Of a stretch of DNA of 64,000 nucleotides, positions 44,336-56,600 are shown piece after piece. This DNA is from Collybiopsis luxurians FD-317 M1 (lineage: Eukaryota; Basidiomycota; Agaricomycetes; Agaricales; Omphalotaceae): assembly GCA_000827265.1 (NCBI GenBank), contig KN834749.1:2221500-2285499 (forward strand), given 5' to 3'. A model generated the notes under the pieces. The model searched no databases. It was not told the origin of the DNA and saw nothing but the letters and a program-made list of their open reading frames with translations. Both the position numbers and the translations under genes were made by a program. The stretch's first letter is position 1. Every line of letters starts with the position of its first letter.

Positions 44336-46603
44336 ATGTCGATGGAACCGCTGGAAGGCGAAAACCAGAAGAAACGAGTGGTAAGTTTACTGACATTGTT
44401 GAAAATCCTAATACTAACTTCATCAAGTGTTATTTCTTTGACTCGGACATTGGAGGCTTTCATTATGGCCCCGGGCACCCGTAAGGGCATTCATTCAGCT
44501 TCAAAGTCACCATTAACAATTCTTTACAGTATGAAACCCACAAGAATACGAATGTGCCACTCCTTGGTGATGAACTATGGTCTGTATAAAAAGATGGAAA
44601 TTTTTGTGCGTGTTATTACGACCCAGATTAGCAACCATCCAATCTTGGTCCTACTCCTAGCGAGCAAAACCTGCGACAAAGCGCGAAATGACCCAGTTTC
44701 ACTCTGACGAATACGTCGATTTTCTAAGCAAGATCACACCGAGTAATATGAATTCATTTGTTCGAGAGCAACATAAATGTCCGTCTCCCTCATCTTGAAG
44801 ATTGGGGTATTCTCTGATTGCATGTTCTTAACTTTATAGATAATGTTGGAGACGATTGTCCGGTGTTCGATGGATTATTTGACTATTGCTCGATATCTGC
44901 TGGTGGATCTATGGGTGGGCTTCCACTTTTTGCCTTTCTGAAACTCGTAATAACTGCTGTGGGACAGAGGGCGCGGCACGGTTATCTCGCGACAAATGCG
45001 ATATTGCAGTCAACTGGGCTGGAGGGTTGCATCATGCAAAAAAGAGTGAGGCCAGCGGGTTCTGCTACGTAAATGGTAAGTTCTTTGTGTGTCGAGTGCA
45101 GTCATATCAAGTTCAGCGGCTTCCAGACATCGTGCTTGGTATACTTGAATTACTTCGGTGAAGTTTTTTAGATTCTGGCTCCAGACGAAAACTTCGACTC
45201 ATAAATTACCAGGTACCATAAGCGTGTTTTATACATCGACATTGATGTACATCACGGAGACGGCGTAGAGGAGGCATTTTACACGACCGACCGTGTTATG
45301 ACAGTCAGCTTCCACAAGTATGGAGAGTACTTTCCCGGAACAGGTGAATTACGTGTAAGTAGCTTCCTCGCAGGTTTGAGATCACCTTTTTCATGCCCTT
45401 TGTAGGATACGGGGGTCATGAAAGGAAAATACTACGCGCTTAATTTTCCTTTGCGCGATGGGATCTCTGATGAGAGTTATAAATCTGTTTTTGAACCGGT
45501 AGACTCTTACCATCACTCTCACGTATATCAGCTTACAATGCGTTTCTAGGTAATTCAGAAGGTAATGGAATCCTACGATCCGTCTGCCATTGTCTTGCAG
45601 TGCGGAACGGATTCACTATCTGGGGATAAGCTGGGATGCTTAAACCTGTCCATGAGAGGACATGCCAACTGCGTCAAATTTGTCAAATCGTTCAACAAGC
45701 CGCTTTTACTCCTAGGTGGAGGTGGATATACGATGCGGAACGTCAGTCGAGCATGGGCGTACGAAACGGGTCTCGCAGCAGGCGTTGAACTTGGTCCTGG
45801 TTCGTCCCACTGCAGTGTTTTCCTGTTAGAAAATTATAAACTCTTTCTGTCTGCAGATATCCCGGTTAACGAGTATTACGAGTACTTTGGGCCAAATTAT
45901 CAGCTTGATGTCAAGTCGTCCAATATGGACGATTTGAATACGCCAGCATATCTCAATCGCGTGAAACAGATTGTGATGGAAAATCTGCGACATACTGGTG
46001 GAGTGCCTAGTGTTCAGATGACCGGTGAGCTTGGACGATAAATCAACTGAGAAAGTTATTAAACCACTCATCTCAGATTCTCCATCTCTCCCAATTGATG
46101 CTGAAATGGAAGATCCAAACGCTGATGAAGACTTGATTCCTCCAGACACAAGACGACATCGACGACTGCTAGACTCCCGAATCCAAAACGATGGCGAGCT
46201 ATCCGACTCTGACGATGAGGGAGAAGGCGGTAGGCGGAATCACGCTCGACATCGGGATCCAGACAGCGTTGAGACCTCAGGTGGGATTTCTGCCCGCAAG
46301 TATGGTCTCGGAGCGGGAATTATGCATACCAGCGCAGCTCCTACGCATGGCGCGGGTCCGAGCGGGCATGTAACGGATGTGAGAGCGTTCACGACTCCAG
46401 ACAAAGGGTCATCAATGGAGATTGAAACGCCCCCGCCACCGCCTGCGAACGGTACGGATGCTGTGGAAGTCAAGATGGAAAATGGGAGTGAGGGCGGTGG
46501 AAGGGAAACATCCGAGGCGATGGATATCGATTCTTCTTCAGCTCCGACACCTTCTGTAACTGAAGCGCCGCCTACCGTTATTCCAACGACAAATTCCAGT
46601 TAG
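44336..46603 (+). CDS. RPD3: Class I histone deacetylase (Rpd3/HDAC1 type)
   Basis: Zinc-dependent deacetylase, catalytic subunit of Sin3-type repressor complexes. About nine exons. Key motifs: [99 protein letters not shown] and [20 protein letters not shown]. The catalytic His pair (LHHAKK) and zinc ligands (DIDVHHGD) are intact. The glycine loop reads [20 protein letters not shown]-terminal tail of about 180 residues is acidic and Ser/Pro-rich ([16 protein letters not shown]), as in fungal Rpd3 proteins. Introns include 45799-45858 and 46022-46076, both fixed by frame. It shares an 83-bp promoter with BipA. Confidence 0.95.
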
Positions 46604-47040
46604 ATGTAAAAAAAAAGTAGGTTGAAAGATGTTTGTATATATCTTATTCGCTGTGTATTTTGCTGTCATGTCCAAGGTCAGTTCAATCGAGAATGATCAT
46701 TCATTCATTGAGCAATATCAGCTAGAATCGTACGGTAGAAATTTAGCTCAAAGAGCCGGAGAGTAAAGAATGCCATAAAACGTGACGTGAAATGCTTCAA
46801 AAAAATTGTGGATAGAGATGCGATGTGTGAGTAAAAATCTTTGGTCGAGGTTGCAAAAAAAATGAGACTTGGTCGGAGGTAGAAAAGAATAGACGTCGCA
46901 TCCATCCATGTGTCAGTAAAAGGGTTACATGTAGAGCAGAACGAGAAACGACAACCTCTGTCCTGCCAAAAAAAAAAAAAAAGAAGATAATGATAGCATA
47001 CGAAACCGGAAGAGAAACTAGTCAAATTATTAAAGTACTT
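46604..47040. other. Intergenic, convergent 3' flanks
   Basis: About 440 bp between two stop codons, AT-rich, with an A14 run near 46970. No coding signal. Confidence 0.5.
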
Positions 47041-49378
47041 CTAACGTTTCCTGGGTGATATTTCGGCAGCGGGACCAAACGACTTGAGTTTGGTGTACAC
47101 TTCGTCCATTTCAAAGATATCGGCTTCCCCTTCAATCGTTGTGCAAGCGTGGCAAGCAGCGGCATGCTTCCACCTGCGTGCAAAGGTCACGTTCGAACGA
47201 CAGTCGAGATGATAAGAGAAAACTTTGATCACGTACCAAAAAAGTTCCTTAACTTTTACCTCGACATCCTTGATACCTTCCACAGGGATCCATTTCGTAC
47301 ACTTGTGACACTTGCCCTCCTTCATCGTCGTCTTTTCGCTCTTGTGATTGGATGATCGATTTGTTATCCGAAATGCAAGCGGCGGAGAGAAGGGTAGTGA
47401 TGACGAAGCAGAAATTCCTTGAGACATATTAAATCGAAAGCTTGTCAGATAAGTGGAAGACACGAACCATGGCTGTACTGCATGTGATAGCTGAAAATAG
47501 AGATGAAGAAAGCTGTCAGAGACACGAAGAATGTACTCTGCGATAAAAGGGAAATAACGTTAGATAAATGCTGGATGTATGCCATTCGTAGAATACTCAC
47601 CACTTGTAAGCTGAGAACTTCATGGCAAGCCAGACTTTCCTCCCTTCCCCTCCGCGTTCAACATCCTCTATGCAGATGGGACATAGGCCCATCTTATCTT
47701 TCCCTTTCCCTTTCACGAATCTAGGCGTATATAGATCGAAAGCACCGCGTGGATAGTTGTAATTTCCGCCTGGATGTGGTTTATTGAACATTGCACACTC
47801 GGAACTGAGAAAGGGGGCAGTCAATGGGGGCACCTTAATTCGAGTCAATAAATGCGTTGTAAATGCTACTCACGTATATTGCCATTTGAAATAAGAGCTA
47901 GCCGGGAAACGTCGATAAAACAATGGGAAGACATCGTCCGATATTTCGAGTTGCACGGGCTTGCCATCGACGACAAGCTCCCGAGGAAAAGTGCGCTGGG
48001 TAAAAACAGGAGAAGGGTCTGTTGATGCGGTCGAGGCTCGTGGTTGTCGAGCACCATTGATTACTCTGGAAGGTCCTGCCGTCGATGGCGAATTCGCGTT
48101 CCCTGCGTATTGCTTTTCTGGTGCATCCGAATCGTCCTCAGTCTTGGCGAGCCTCTCCTTTTCCTTGAGGGCCAGAAGAAGATTGGACCGCGCCCGTTTA
48201 GGTGGAAAGGCCGGAGAAGGGGAATTAACAACGTCGCTATGTGGTCGTTTCCGCGCTGAGTGAATGGCAAGAGAGGAAGGGGGATTCTGAGGGATATTGT
48301 CCTTCATGGAGGACGGATCAGCGATAGATTCGTCATCAGTCACGGGTGTCAAGGGACTGTCTACGGCGGCATCCTCCGCTGCTGTGTGAGATTTTCCGGG
48401 CGTTCGTAACACAAAAGGAGAAAATAAAGAGTCGACATGTTTGCAGACTGCTTCTGCTGACATTCTTTCCTTTTCGGGAGGCTTCACGTCAAAATCGGTA
48501 TGCGTATAGGTAACTTGGGAAAAGTCTGCTGGTCGTAGGCGGAAAGAGGTGTTGGTTGGATGAGAAGATTGATGAATTACTGGAGAAACATCGGGCAGGT
48601 TCGGGGTCGAAGCGGTGTCACAGGAATTCTCGACCGGGCCTGAAAACTGAAAGTTATAGATATTGGAGATATTGCTAGCGATAGGCGAAGTTTGCATTGG
48701 TGGGCCAGAGGACGGGGATAATGATGATCGTGATGGATCCAGAGGAGGAGTGCTTGTGAGACTTGAAGACATTTTTATTCTGTGGGAGGCAGTGGACTTT
48801 AAAGGGGTGGAGAAAAAAGATCGAAGAGGATTATAACCGCCGAGAATTCCACTGGGAAGCTCAGAGGTAGCATGTATTGGTGTTCCCGAAGAGTAAAAGG
48901 TAAAATTGGATTTTGTCGGTGTATTACTATTAAGCGAAACGGCACGGCGCCGGGCCGGACTAGTCCCAATTAGTAGGTCGTCGCGGGGCAAAGATATAGG
49001 CTGAGACAAGGAAAAGACGCGAGCAGGAGATGATTCTAGGGCAGTTGAAGTCAGAGGACCTGATTCAATAGGAAGCTGAGGAAGAATGTCTTCCATTTGA
49101 ACACTTTTTGTTTTGCCTATAGCTGTGAACGCAGTGCCAGAAGAAATGGGCGTAGTTTGAGCCTGGGAGACGCGCATTTCCTGTTCAGAAACCGAGAAAG
49201 AATTGAGATTTCGCGCTAGAAAAGCGTTGGAGATCTCGAAAGAAGAAGGGGGAATGGACAAGTTAAACTCATATACGTGACCGTATAGACGCGAAGTTGT
49301 GTTTGGAGAAGCATCGGACGCGTCCGAGTAAAAAAATCGAGAACTGTAAGGTGAATTGGAATGGTAGGTGTTGTCCAT
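47041..49378 (-). CDS. Rua1-type transcription regulator (Rua1 C-terminal domain)
   Basis: About 650 residues. The first exon is long and disordered (MDNTYHSNSPYSSRFFYSDA), rich in Ser, Thr and Pro. The C-terminal part has the cysteine-rich block known from Ustilago Rua1, the activator of the ustilagic acid cluster: PRELVVDGKPVQLEISDDV, then YPRGAFDLYTPRFVKGKGK, MGLCPICIEDVERGGEGRKV, WLAMKFSAYKCYHMQYSHGI and PFSPPLAFRITNRSS. Further Cys pairs (GKCHKCTKWIPVEGIKDVEV; HAAACHACTTIEGEAD) follow near the end. The domain probably binds zinc and DNA. No glycolipid cluster is present here, so its target is unknown. Introns at about 47173-47235, 47445-47490, 47510-47600 and 47832-47874 were placed by frame. 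The frame extends past 49378 without an ATG, so that start is preferred. Confidence 0.85.
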
Positions 49379-49872
49379 GTTGGGTTGAAGATGGTGGAGT
49401 GGAGAATGTTGACAGTTGGGGGAGAATGGCAGTCTTTCCAAATCAAGTACTTACTCGTATCGACGGGCGCTAATCAGTTTTCTACAATTAATAATCCACT
49501 TCAATTTACTATTAGTGGCTCATTCCAACTCATCTCTTGCAATTCTTTCTCTGAGCAAGTACTGTTCATGTTTGTATCGGCACCGAAACCACCACCACAA
49601 CTGAACAGTAAACAAAGTTCACACAAGCTTCTCATGAATTGCATAATTTTCGAACAGAGTAATAGAGCAATATGAATCACATATGCAATGTAGAATACAC
49701 ATGAGAAGAACTGAACGTGGAAATGGATGTCAGTGGAGAGCACTAGCGAGAGTGAATGTGCACATCGGATGGGATAAGCATCTATCCATTCTTCTCAAGT
49801 ACAAAAGAGAGTACAGACACAAGCCAGCCATAGATGGGAATGCGTAAGCCAAAAGGAAGGAGGCGAGTGTGT
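49379..49872. other. Intergenic: Rua1-like promoter and RPS27 3' flank
   Basis: About 490 bp with only short chance frames. It must hold the promoter of the Rua1-like gene and the 3' UTR of the ribosomal protein gene. Confidence 0.5.
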
Positions 49873-50286
49873 TTAGTTCTTCCTTCTGAATGAGCATCCT
49901 GTAGACGACGGTATTTAGTGTAAGACAATTAGAAGAGCACCCTGACCACGCACCCTCAGTCAGTCTTGCCTTACCACCTGTGGGCTGGCAAAGAATCGAT
50001 GCACAAGACCCGCAAATGACGACGGTTTGAGCATGAGAGAACACCGTGGTGATGGCGAAGCATCCTAGATAACAATCAGCTATGAGTCCTACTTGGAGCA
50101 AAAGTGCAGCATACCAGGACACTTGACATCCATAAAGTACGAATTTGGAGATTGCACTAGCCTCTTGAGCTTGTGCTGCTTTTTTTCGAGTTCAGCGGAG
50201 GGGTTGAGCAAGTCGACGGCGAGAGTCTAGATGTAGATGCTGAACATGAGGGGAATTCGATTATGAAAACATGAAGAGCGTACCAT
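49873..50286 (-). CDS. RPS27: 40S ribosomal protein S27 (eS27)
   Basis: Small-subunit protein with a C4 zinc ribbon. Exon 1 is the ATG alone; a 57-nt intron (50227-50283) follows directly. The next exons read [58 protein letters not shown] and [17 protein letters not shown], and a short last exon encodes CSFRRKN. The four zinc cysteines (CPGC and CGSC) are intact. The 83-residue length equals other S27 proteins. Three introns in such a short gene are typical of basidiomycete ribosomal protein genes. It diverges from the dynactin gene across 191 bp. Confidence 0.95.
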
Positions 50287-50477
50287 ATTTTAGGATGGTT
50301 CCACGATGGGCTGAAGAGCTCAAATTTTTGTGCGGGTGACGCTAGCGGTCGTAGGGAAGAGGGGGAAGAAAGTGTGAGAAACGGCTTAAAACTAGCAGCC
50401 ACACGAGAGTCACGGTGACTTGACCCCCGGAACCGTAAAGGGCCGGAATAACCGGGCAGCGGGCGTCTAATTGGCCA

Positions 50478-51066
50478 ATGGCCCCAATTCGAGACAAGTT
50501 CACCATCCATTCAAAGGCCATCGTTTGCCAGGATGTAGAACTCAAAGGTGATATTACAATCGGTTCAGGAACTATCGTTCATCCAAAGGCAACCATATTC
50601 GCCGTCGCTGGCCCTATCGTCATTGGCTCTGGCTGTATCATTGAGGAAGGCGCAATCATTGTAAATAGGTCAGTGGACCACTGGGTATCAGTCATTCTCC
50701 TATTCCTAACCTCTAAACAGGCGTAAAGAAGTCATGCGTATTGGCGACGACAATCTCTTTGAAATCCACTGCAGAATCGAAGCTCCCTCTATAGGCTTCT
50801 TCAACACGTTTTCTACTCGTTCTCGCGTACACCACACTGTCCGAATCGGATCTTTCTGTGTCGTTGGAGCTTGCAGTGTACTCGCGCCTGCAGACGACGA
50901 ACTCTTGTCTGATTACACGGTTGTTTATGGGCCCTCTGCAGAACGTCGAACATGGACCGGAAAAGGAAAGATACAAGAGGCTGACTTGAGGAGGAAACAT
51001 GCGGAGTATTTGAGGGAGATGTTACCAAAGTTTAATCGACTTCGAAGAGGTGGCGATGGCTCGTAA
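50478..51066 (+). CDS. Dynactin subunit 6 (p27)
   Basis: A left-handed beta-helix protein of the dynactin pointed-end complex, which helps dynein attach to membrane cargo. Two exons give about 178 residues. The hexapeptide-like repeats are clear: VCQDVELKGDITIGSGTIVH, PIVIGSGCIIEEGAIIVNR, RIGDDNLFEIHCRIEAPSIG and VHHTVRIGSFCVVGACSVLA. The C-terminal helix RRKHAEYLREMLPKFNRLRR is typical of the family. The intron falls inside NRRKEVMRIGD and is fixed by frame. The start MAPIRDKFTIHSKAIVC is the first ATG after the shared promoter with RPS27. Confidence 0.93.
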
Positions 51067-51124
51067 TTACAACAGGTATTACAGTATGTACTACTCTATA
51101 TGTAAATGTAATGGCATTCTACGT

Positions 51125-52513
51125 CTATAATTTCGCTGCTGGCTTGCCGTCCTCCGTGTTAGGTCCCCGGATATTGGCGCGAACTACCCCTTCCTGGGAT
51201 GTAACAGCAACAAGTGTTCCGTTGCGTGTATAAAGCTGACCATGCATGATCGCTCTACCACTTCCAGCGCGAGGAGATTCCATCTACAAAAGAATGAGAA
51301 GTTAGAATAAAAGCATTGTAAACTCAATACATACGACGTATAGCAACCAATCGCCGCAGTCAAAAGAATCACTGAAAACCCCCAAGTCAGCTTTGTGAAG
51401 GTGATTTACATTTCGAGTACCCGCCTGTAGAACCACACAGAATGATCAATGGTGCTCTGAAAGGCAATGAGTTTACTTTTAAAGGCCACAGGATCAGCCT
51501 ACATACCGACATTCCAACGGACTTTGGCCCACGACTGCTGAATCTATTTAGTCCGACGATACCGAACGCAGATGCGATGCTGGAGAGTCGTCAAGAAACG
51601 GATGGGGAGATCTCGAAATCTAGACGTACAATTTCAGATCCGATAAGTATCCCAGAATGCACTGGTAGTTACGCTCAGTATGCACCGTTGCATGAAATCA
51701 GCGGTTATCTCACTTTCTGGAACGGCGCTTCATACTCTGGAATATTCTTTGCCTGCATCCAATACATGTACCTCACAACTCCGCCGTCCAACGTCTCGTG
51801 CTCCTTTGCAAGCTTGATGGCAATTGGACTCTTCCTCCTCTCGGCAGCGACAAGTCCAAAATAGTTATTGAGTCTCTCCGATAGCGGCTTACCCTCGAAA
51901 CCATCTCTCATGACCCGCTCATATATCTCTTCTTCCAATTCGCATTGTTCGGGAGGAGGTACATCCGGCATGACCCATTGTTGTTGAGGTTGCCACGGTT
52001 CGGGTTTTTGAAAGGAACAAGTCATGATGAAGATGAGAGAACCTTTCTGAATGGCTTTAACGGAACAAGCGACATAAGAGCGGCCCTGGCGAAGACGTTC
52101 GACAAAGTAGACTATCGGTGTTGAGGGAGAGGCGCTGGCAAGAAAGTAGCACTAGAAGAGTCTTAAAGACTTGAAGATCCTTTAGAAATACTTGATATAC
52201 AGACGTGTAGAGACTGACAAGGGAAGAGATGAGATTCGTACAAGACAAAGAGAACAGGGACCTACATGCAGACTGTACGCAGGATCGACACAGTTTGTAG
52301 CTGACACTAAAGCCTGGCTTATCACTTGACTGTTTCAAGGGTTAGGGAGAGCGAAGGGGAGGCTGGACAGAGTACTCGCCCGCCAAAGACGCCTCTCGCA
52401 CGTGCTGGCACCCATAACTGTTTGGAACGGAAAAGGTTTACTTCAAGTTTCTCGACTTCGAGAGCAGTGGATATGAGAGCATGTTCAGCTTGGTCTTTGA
52501 GAGGGCTCTCCAT
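51125..52513 (-). CDS. Acyl-CoA thioesterase II (TesB/ACOT8 type)
   Basis: Double hot-dog enzyme that hydrolyses acyl-CoA, usually peroxisomal. Motifs in order: LEVEKLEVNLFRSKQLWVPA, GVFGGQVISQALVSATNCVD, YSLHSLHCYFLASASPSTPI, VYFVERLRQGRSYVACSVKA, IFIMTCSFQKPEPWQPQQQW, STIDHSVWFY and SDSFDCGDWLLYVMESPRA, then GRAIMHGQLYTRNGTLVAVT. The protein ends PAAKL, close to but not identical with a canonical peroxisomal SKL signal. Two introns need GC donors: 52330-52379 (GCGAGT), joining GVFGG to QVISQ, and 51372-51424 (GCGGGT), joining WFY to SDSF. Other introns are GT-AG. A seemingly coding stretch on the opposite strand near 51442-51864 is a shadow. Its stop is 58 bp from that of the dynactin gene. 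Confidence 0.92.
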
Positions 52514-52594
52514 GATGAAGGTGAAGGATAGAGTCTGAGGGTATAAAATACAAAGACCGGCTATTGAATTACCGGATAATCCGATGGTTACTCT

Positions 52595-53564
52595 CTACAA
52601 TTCCTCAAATTCTATCGTAAATCCACATTCATGACAAATTTGCATTCCATCCTCAGATGCCCCCCATACATGCTTATGCTCCGCGTCCTTCCGTTTCTGA
52701 AACACGTTATTAAGCGTTCTCCTACGCAGCTGTTTCAACCCTTGCTCAAACTTTTTGTTCTTCGTCTTCTTCTTTTCTTCTACACGCCGTTCCCATTCCG
52801 CGTCCAAGGCTTCCGGCGATCCCCACTTCTTCCACGCAAACTCTTCAACTTGGTATCGAAGGAAGAGCATCATGTTGGCAAACGTGGATTTGTGAGGGTT
52901 CGCTTTGAGAAGATGGGGCATGGCTTCTTGATCTCGGAGTTCGGCTGGAGAATGGATTGGAATACAGATATTCAGAGAATCAGAAGCCAACACTTACCAT
53001 CCGTCAATAAATAGTCATCCTTGCATTCTGTCTTTGTCAACAAACTATACCTCTCCGGCTTCTCCTTGGTGCATCTCTTGCACACCAGACACCCAAACAC
53101 CTTTTTGTACATATGGTCGATATCTATCGTCTGGCATTCTTGACATTTGGGATTCTTGTCCAGTTCTAGATTTATAGGAGGTTCCACATTCTGCATTGTC
53201 CGCTGTCTTTCCCTTTCCAACTCTTTCCTGATCGTAGCCTCGTCGACTTCCTTGTCGTCCGCGATGAGGAAACCACCCTTTGAGTTGACCATTTTCGAAA
53301 GGTCATATTCGAAATAAGTTCCTAATCGTGAATCGCGCTGTAATCTTGGAGCATTCTGACTCTGAGCCTGAGCCTGAGTCTGAGTCTGAGCAGCGCTCAT
53401 CGGGCGTTTGCCGTTTACATTTTTCGATGAGGAAGCTTCTTGTTCTCGTTCACGCTGCCTAGCCTTTGCTGTAAGACTTTATTAGCAAGAATAATAAACT
53501 GATAACAGAATTACAGACCTCGAAGCCGATTGAGCTCGACCTGCTTTTGTTGGTCTGGAGTCAT
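52595..53564 (-). CDS. RAD14: DNA repair protein XPA/Rad14
   Basis: Scaffold and damage-verification factor of nucleotide excision repair. Exon 1 reads MTPDQQKQVELNRLRAKARQ; the next contains RDSRLGTYFEYDLSKMVNSK and GGFLIAD. The XPA zinc finger is CQECQTIDIDHMYKKVFGCL followed by VCKRC. The DNA-binding part continues YSLLTKTECKDDYLLTDAEL, RDQEAMPHLLKANPHKSTFA, NMMLFLRYQVEEFAWKKWGS and ALDAEWERRVEEKK. The C-terminus HVWGASEDGMQICHECGFTI is characteristic. A Gln/Ala run (QTQTQAQAQSQ) sits before the finger. Two introns (about 52925-52980 and 53466-53517) are fixed by frame. Its start is 85 bp from that of the divergent Zn2Cys6 gene. Confidence 0.95.
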
Positions 53565-53649
53565 GACGTGAGAGTCTGAGAACAAGAAGGGATCAGTCGG
53601 ATCCCGCGGCCATTCCCTTTTCTTGATCCCGCTCTCCCATCTCTCTTTC

Positions 53650-56600
53650 ATGGCCTCAAAAGGACCACCCAGTAAAAGGGCAGCCAAGGCGCTCTCAGTG
53701 TCTCAGCAGAAGGCTGTGGGTATGTGCTTATTATTTCCCTTCAATTCACTATCGACATTCATACAATTGAACAGAGGAAAAGAGACTGCGAGGGGAGCTA
53801 AGCTGCGCAGAGGTATGATTTCGTCAACTCGGCATCAAACTAAATTCTCATCAAGCTTTAGTGTAGACGATTGAAGCTCCGATGCGATAGAGTAATTCCT
53901 TGTGGTTCGTGCAGTAGGAGAGGGTGTGCGTCAATCTGTCCTTCGGGCGTACTAGAAGCTGGTGCTGGGCATGTTCATCAAGGAGGTGAGCAAATCTCAA
54001 GCCATTTGTAGGAATCGACTCAAATAATTTGTTACTAGGTATGCGTGTTGGACAGCTTCGCACCAAGATCAGTATAATGGCCGGCAGAATTCGGGAGTTG
54101 GAAGCTGCGTTGGGCGAAGGACATGCTTTGTTGGAAGACAGGCTGTTGAAGATTGGGCGAATTGACGAGGAACCCCCGGAAGAGCCTGCGACTACTACTA
54201 CAGGTATCTCCCAGCTAGACGGCTTGGGGACTCTGACTCTCGGGGAAAACGGAGAAGCCAGTTATTTTGGGACCAGCGGTGGAAACGAATCTTTGATCGC
54301 TCGGGAAATGATGAATAATAGCAATGAAGATGACGATGGAGACTCGGATGAATCGACCTCGGATCCTTCTACGGACTTTGTCACCGCAATCGCAGGCCCC
54401 GTCGCCGATGAACCGCTTGCCTTTCCTCCCGAGGACGAGGCTAACAAACTCGCCATATCATACTGTGAAACTGGTGCACTCTTCTTCCGTGCTTGGAAAC
54501 GCCAAGAAGTCATCAACGAAGTTCTGCCCAAGGTCTACAGTCCTGGCGGCGCCTCCGCTCATCTTCAGAGCGCCCTATTCTTTGCATTCGCACTCGGAAC
54601 TTATCTCAACCCACATATACCAAACGGTCAGCACGAAATTCAAGCCGAAGACTGGTTTCATCGTGGCAGGGTTGCGTTTCAAAGCAAGACCAAGAAGCGA
54701 AACTCGCCAGAAGACACTATTCGGGCACTTGGTTTGATGGGAACATATTTTAGCATGGCAAGTCGCCACCATAGTCGCGATAATGCCTGGGCAGCTCTTG
54801 CACTGGCTGCTAAGCTGTGTCAGGGTGCTGGCCTTCATCGAGATCCTGCTCGATGGGATCTACCTCCTGCCCTCGTCCAGCGTCGACGTTCTCTTTTCTG
54901 GGAAGTATACCAAGGCGATATAAGCCATAGTATCGCTCTCGGTAGACCTCCTACCACGCCTCTAACCTTTGTCGATTGCGAATATCCTGAAGAAGATATC
55001 GATACCTTGGACATCCACATTCTAAAGTACAAATACTCAAAAGATGCCTTTATTCCCATCATGGACCTCACGCTATCTGCTCATCCGACAAAACGCACTT
55101 ATCGAGAGGTCCTCGAACTCGACGCTAAGATACGGAGGCTTCAAGTTCCTACCCGGTCTTCTAATAATACGCTCGGGATGTTTTACGCAAAACAACTTCT
55201 CAATGCCGTCATTTTGACTCTACATCGGTCGTATATGGCGCGCGCTATCCTCAATGGAAATGAAGCGGCTGCAAAAGATGGCAACAACTCGAATAAACCA
55301 TTTGATCCCTTCGATTCGGCGCAGACACCATACGCGCCTTCGGTTAATGCCGCATATCAAACTGCGCAGGAAATATCTCGAGCGTTGCATGGCTTTTGTG
55401 CTACGGATCCTGAGATTGCTGGGAGGGTATGGTTCTTGACTTATCATGGTTTTAGCGCGGCGGTAAGTTCAAATCTATAATCTAATTTACAACCAGAAAT
55501 TTATCACATTCTCTAGCTCTGTTTGGGTGCTCTTGCTTCTCGTGCTCCAGGGTCTCCTTTTGCTCCCAGTGCCCTGATGACTCTGAGTCTCGTCGTTGAT
55601 GGTGTTTTTGCGAAATACGTTGACCTGTCTGCACGTCACCGTACGGCGTATCTTATCCTCCGGAAACTTAAGACGCGCGCGGTCAGACGATATACCGCGT
55701 TTCTCGAATCTAAAGCAGACAGTACGGCTGGGTGTACCATCGGAGGAAGTAATCATGCGGGAGATACTACGAGATCGTCGGGAACATCAGGCTCTAGCGG
55801 CGGCCTCCCCAAAGGGAGTACTCGGATTGGGCTGGGACCTGGGGCAGCTGACCCGAATGATCCCACCTTACGCATCAGGTTGGAAAGTGATCCCGAGTCT
55901 GACTGCGAAGACGGCAAACCTAGAAAATCCAAGGACTTGGCCCAACAAGCTGGCGCAGAAGAATCCCTTGCGACTTTCGAAGGCAAAATTGCGATGTTTG
56001 GAGGGGGTACAACGGTGGTACATCGTACGACTGGGAAGAAGGGGAAGAAAAAGAAGAGAAAGACTTTAGAGGGTGGCGTCAGTGCTTCTGCATCGCCTGA
56101 AAGCGCAGCTGATTCGCCAGAGAGCACGACCAGTGGAACGACCGGCAGTAGTCACGATACTCCTTCCTCCGTGGCAGAGAGTGTTTCAAAACATCCTTAT
56201 TTGGACATGAAATTGTCTCCTCCTGTCTCTACTTCGTATAATTTGCAGGGACTGCCCAGCGCCGGTAACAACAATCTTCCCTCCAGTGACGTCTTTATGT
56301 CAGATATCGATATCCGCGAACTAGGGATGGACTCGACCTTCGATGGAATGGAAGGTATCGAGAATTTCAATGTTGACGCCTTTGGCTTCGGGTATGATAA
56401 TTTCGGAACGGATGCTGGAAGTGGGATTGTTATGGGCATGGCGTTGGAGGACATTGGGATGGGTGCCAACATGGGGTTGGGGGGATTCTCCGCTGCCTCT
56501 TCATCCACCTCAACTCCTGGAGCTGGGACAGGGACCCAACAAAAGACACGCCAGGCGAACTCGTTCAAAGCATATCAGGAGCAATACGGTTTCCCCGCAC

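Noticed and set aside
47490..47600. Split of the Rua1-like region into three separate small genes
   Set aside because: Introns join the frames in phase across the conserved Rua1 C-terminal block, so it is one gene.
51442..51864. Plus-strand 140-codon frame inside the thioesterase gene
   Set aside because: The minus strand here reads conserved thioesterase exons; the plus frame is a shadow.
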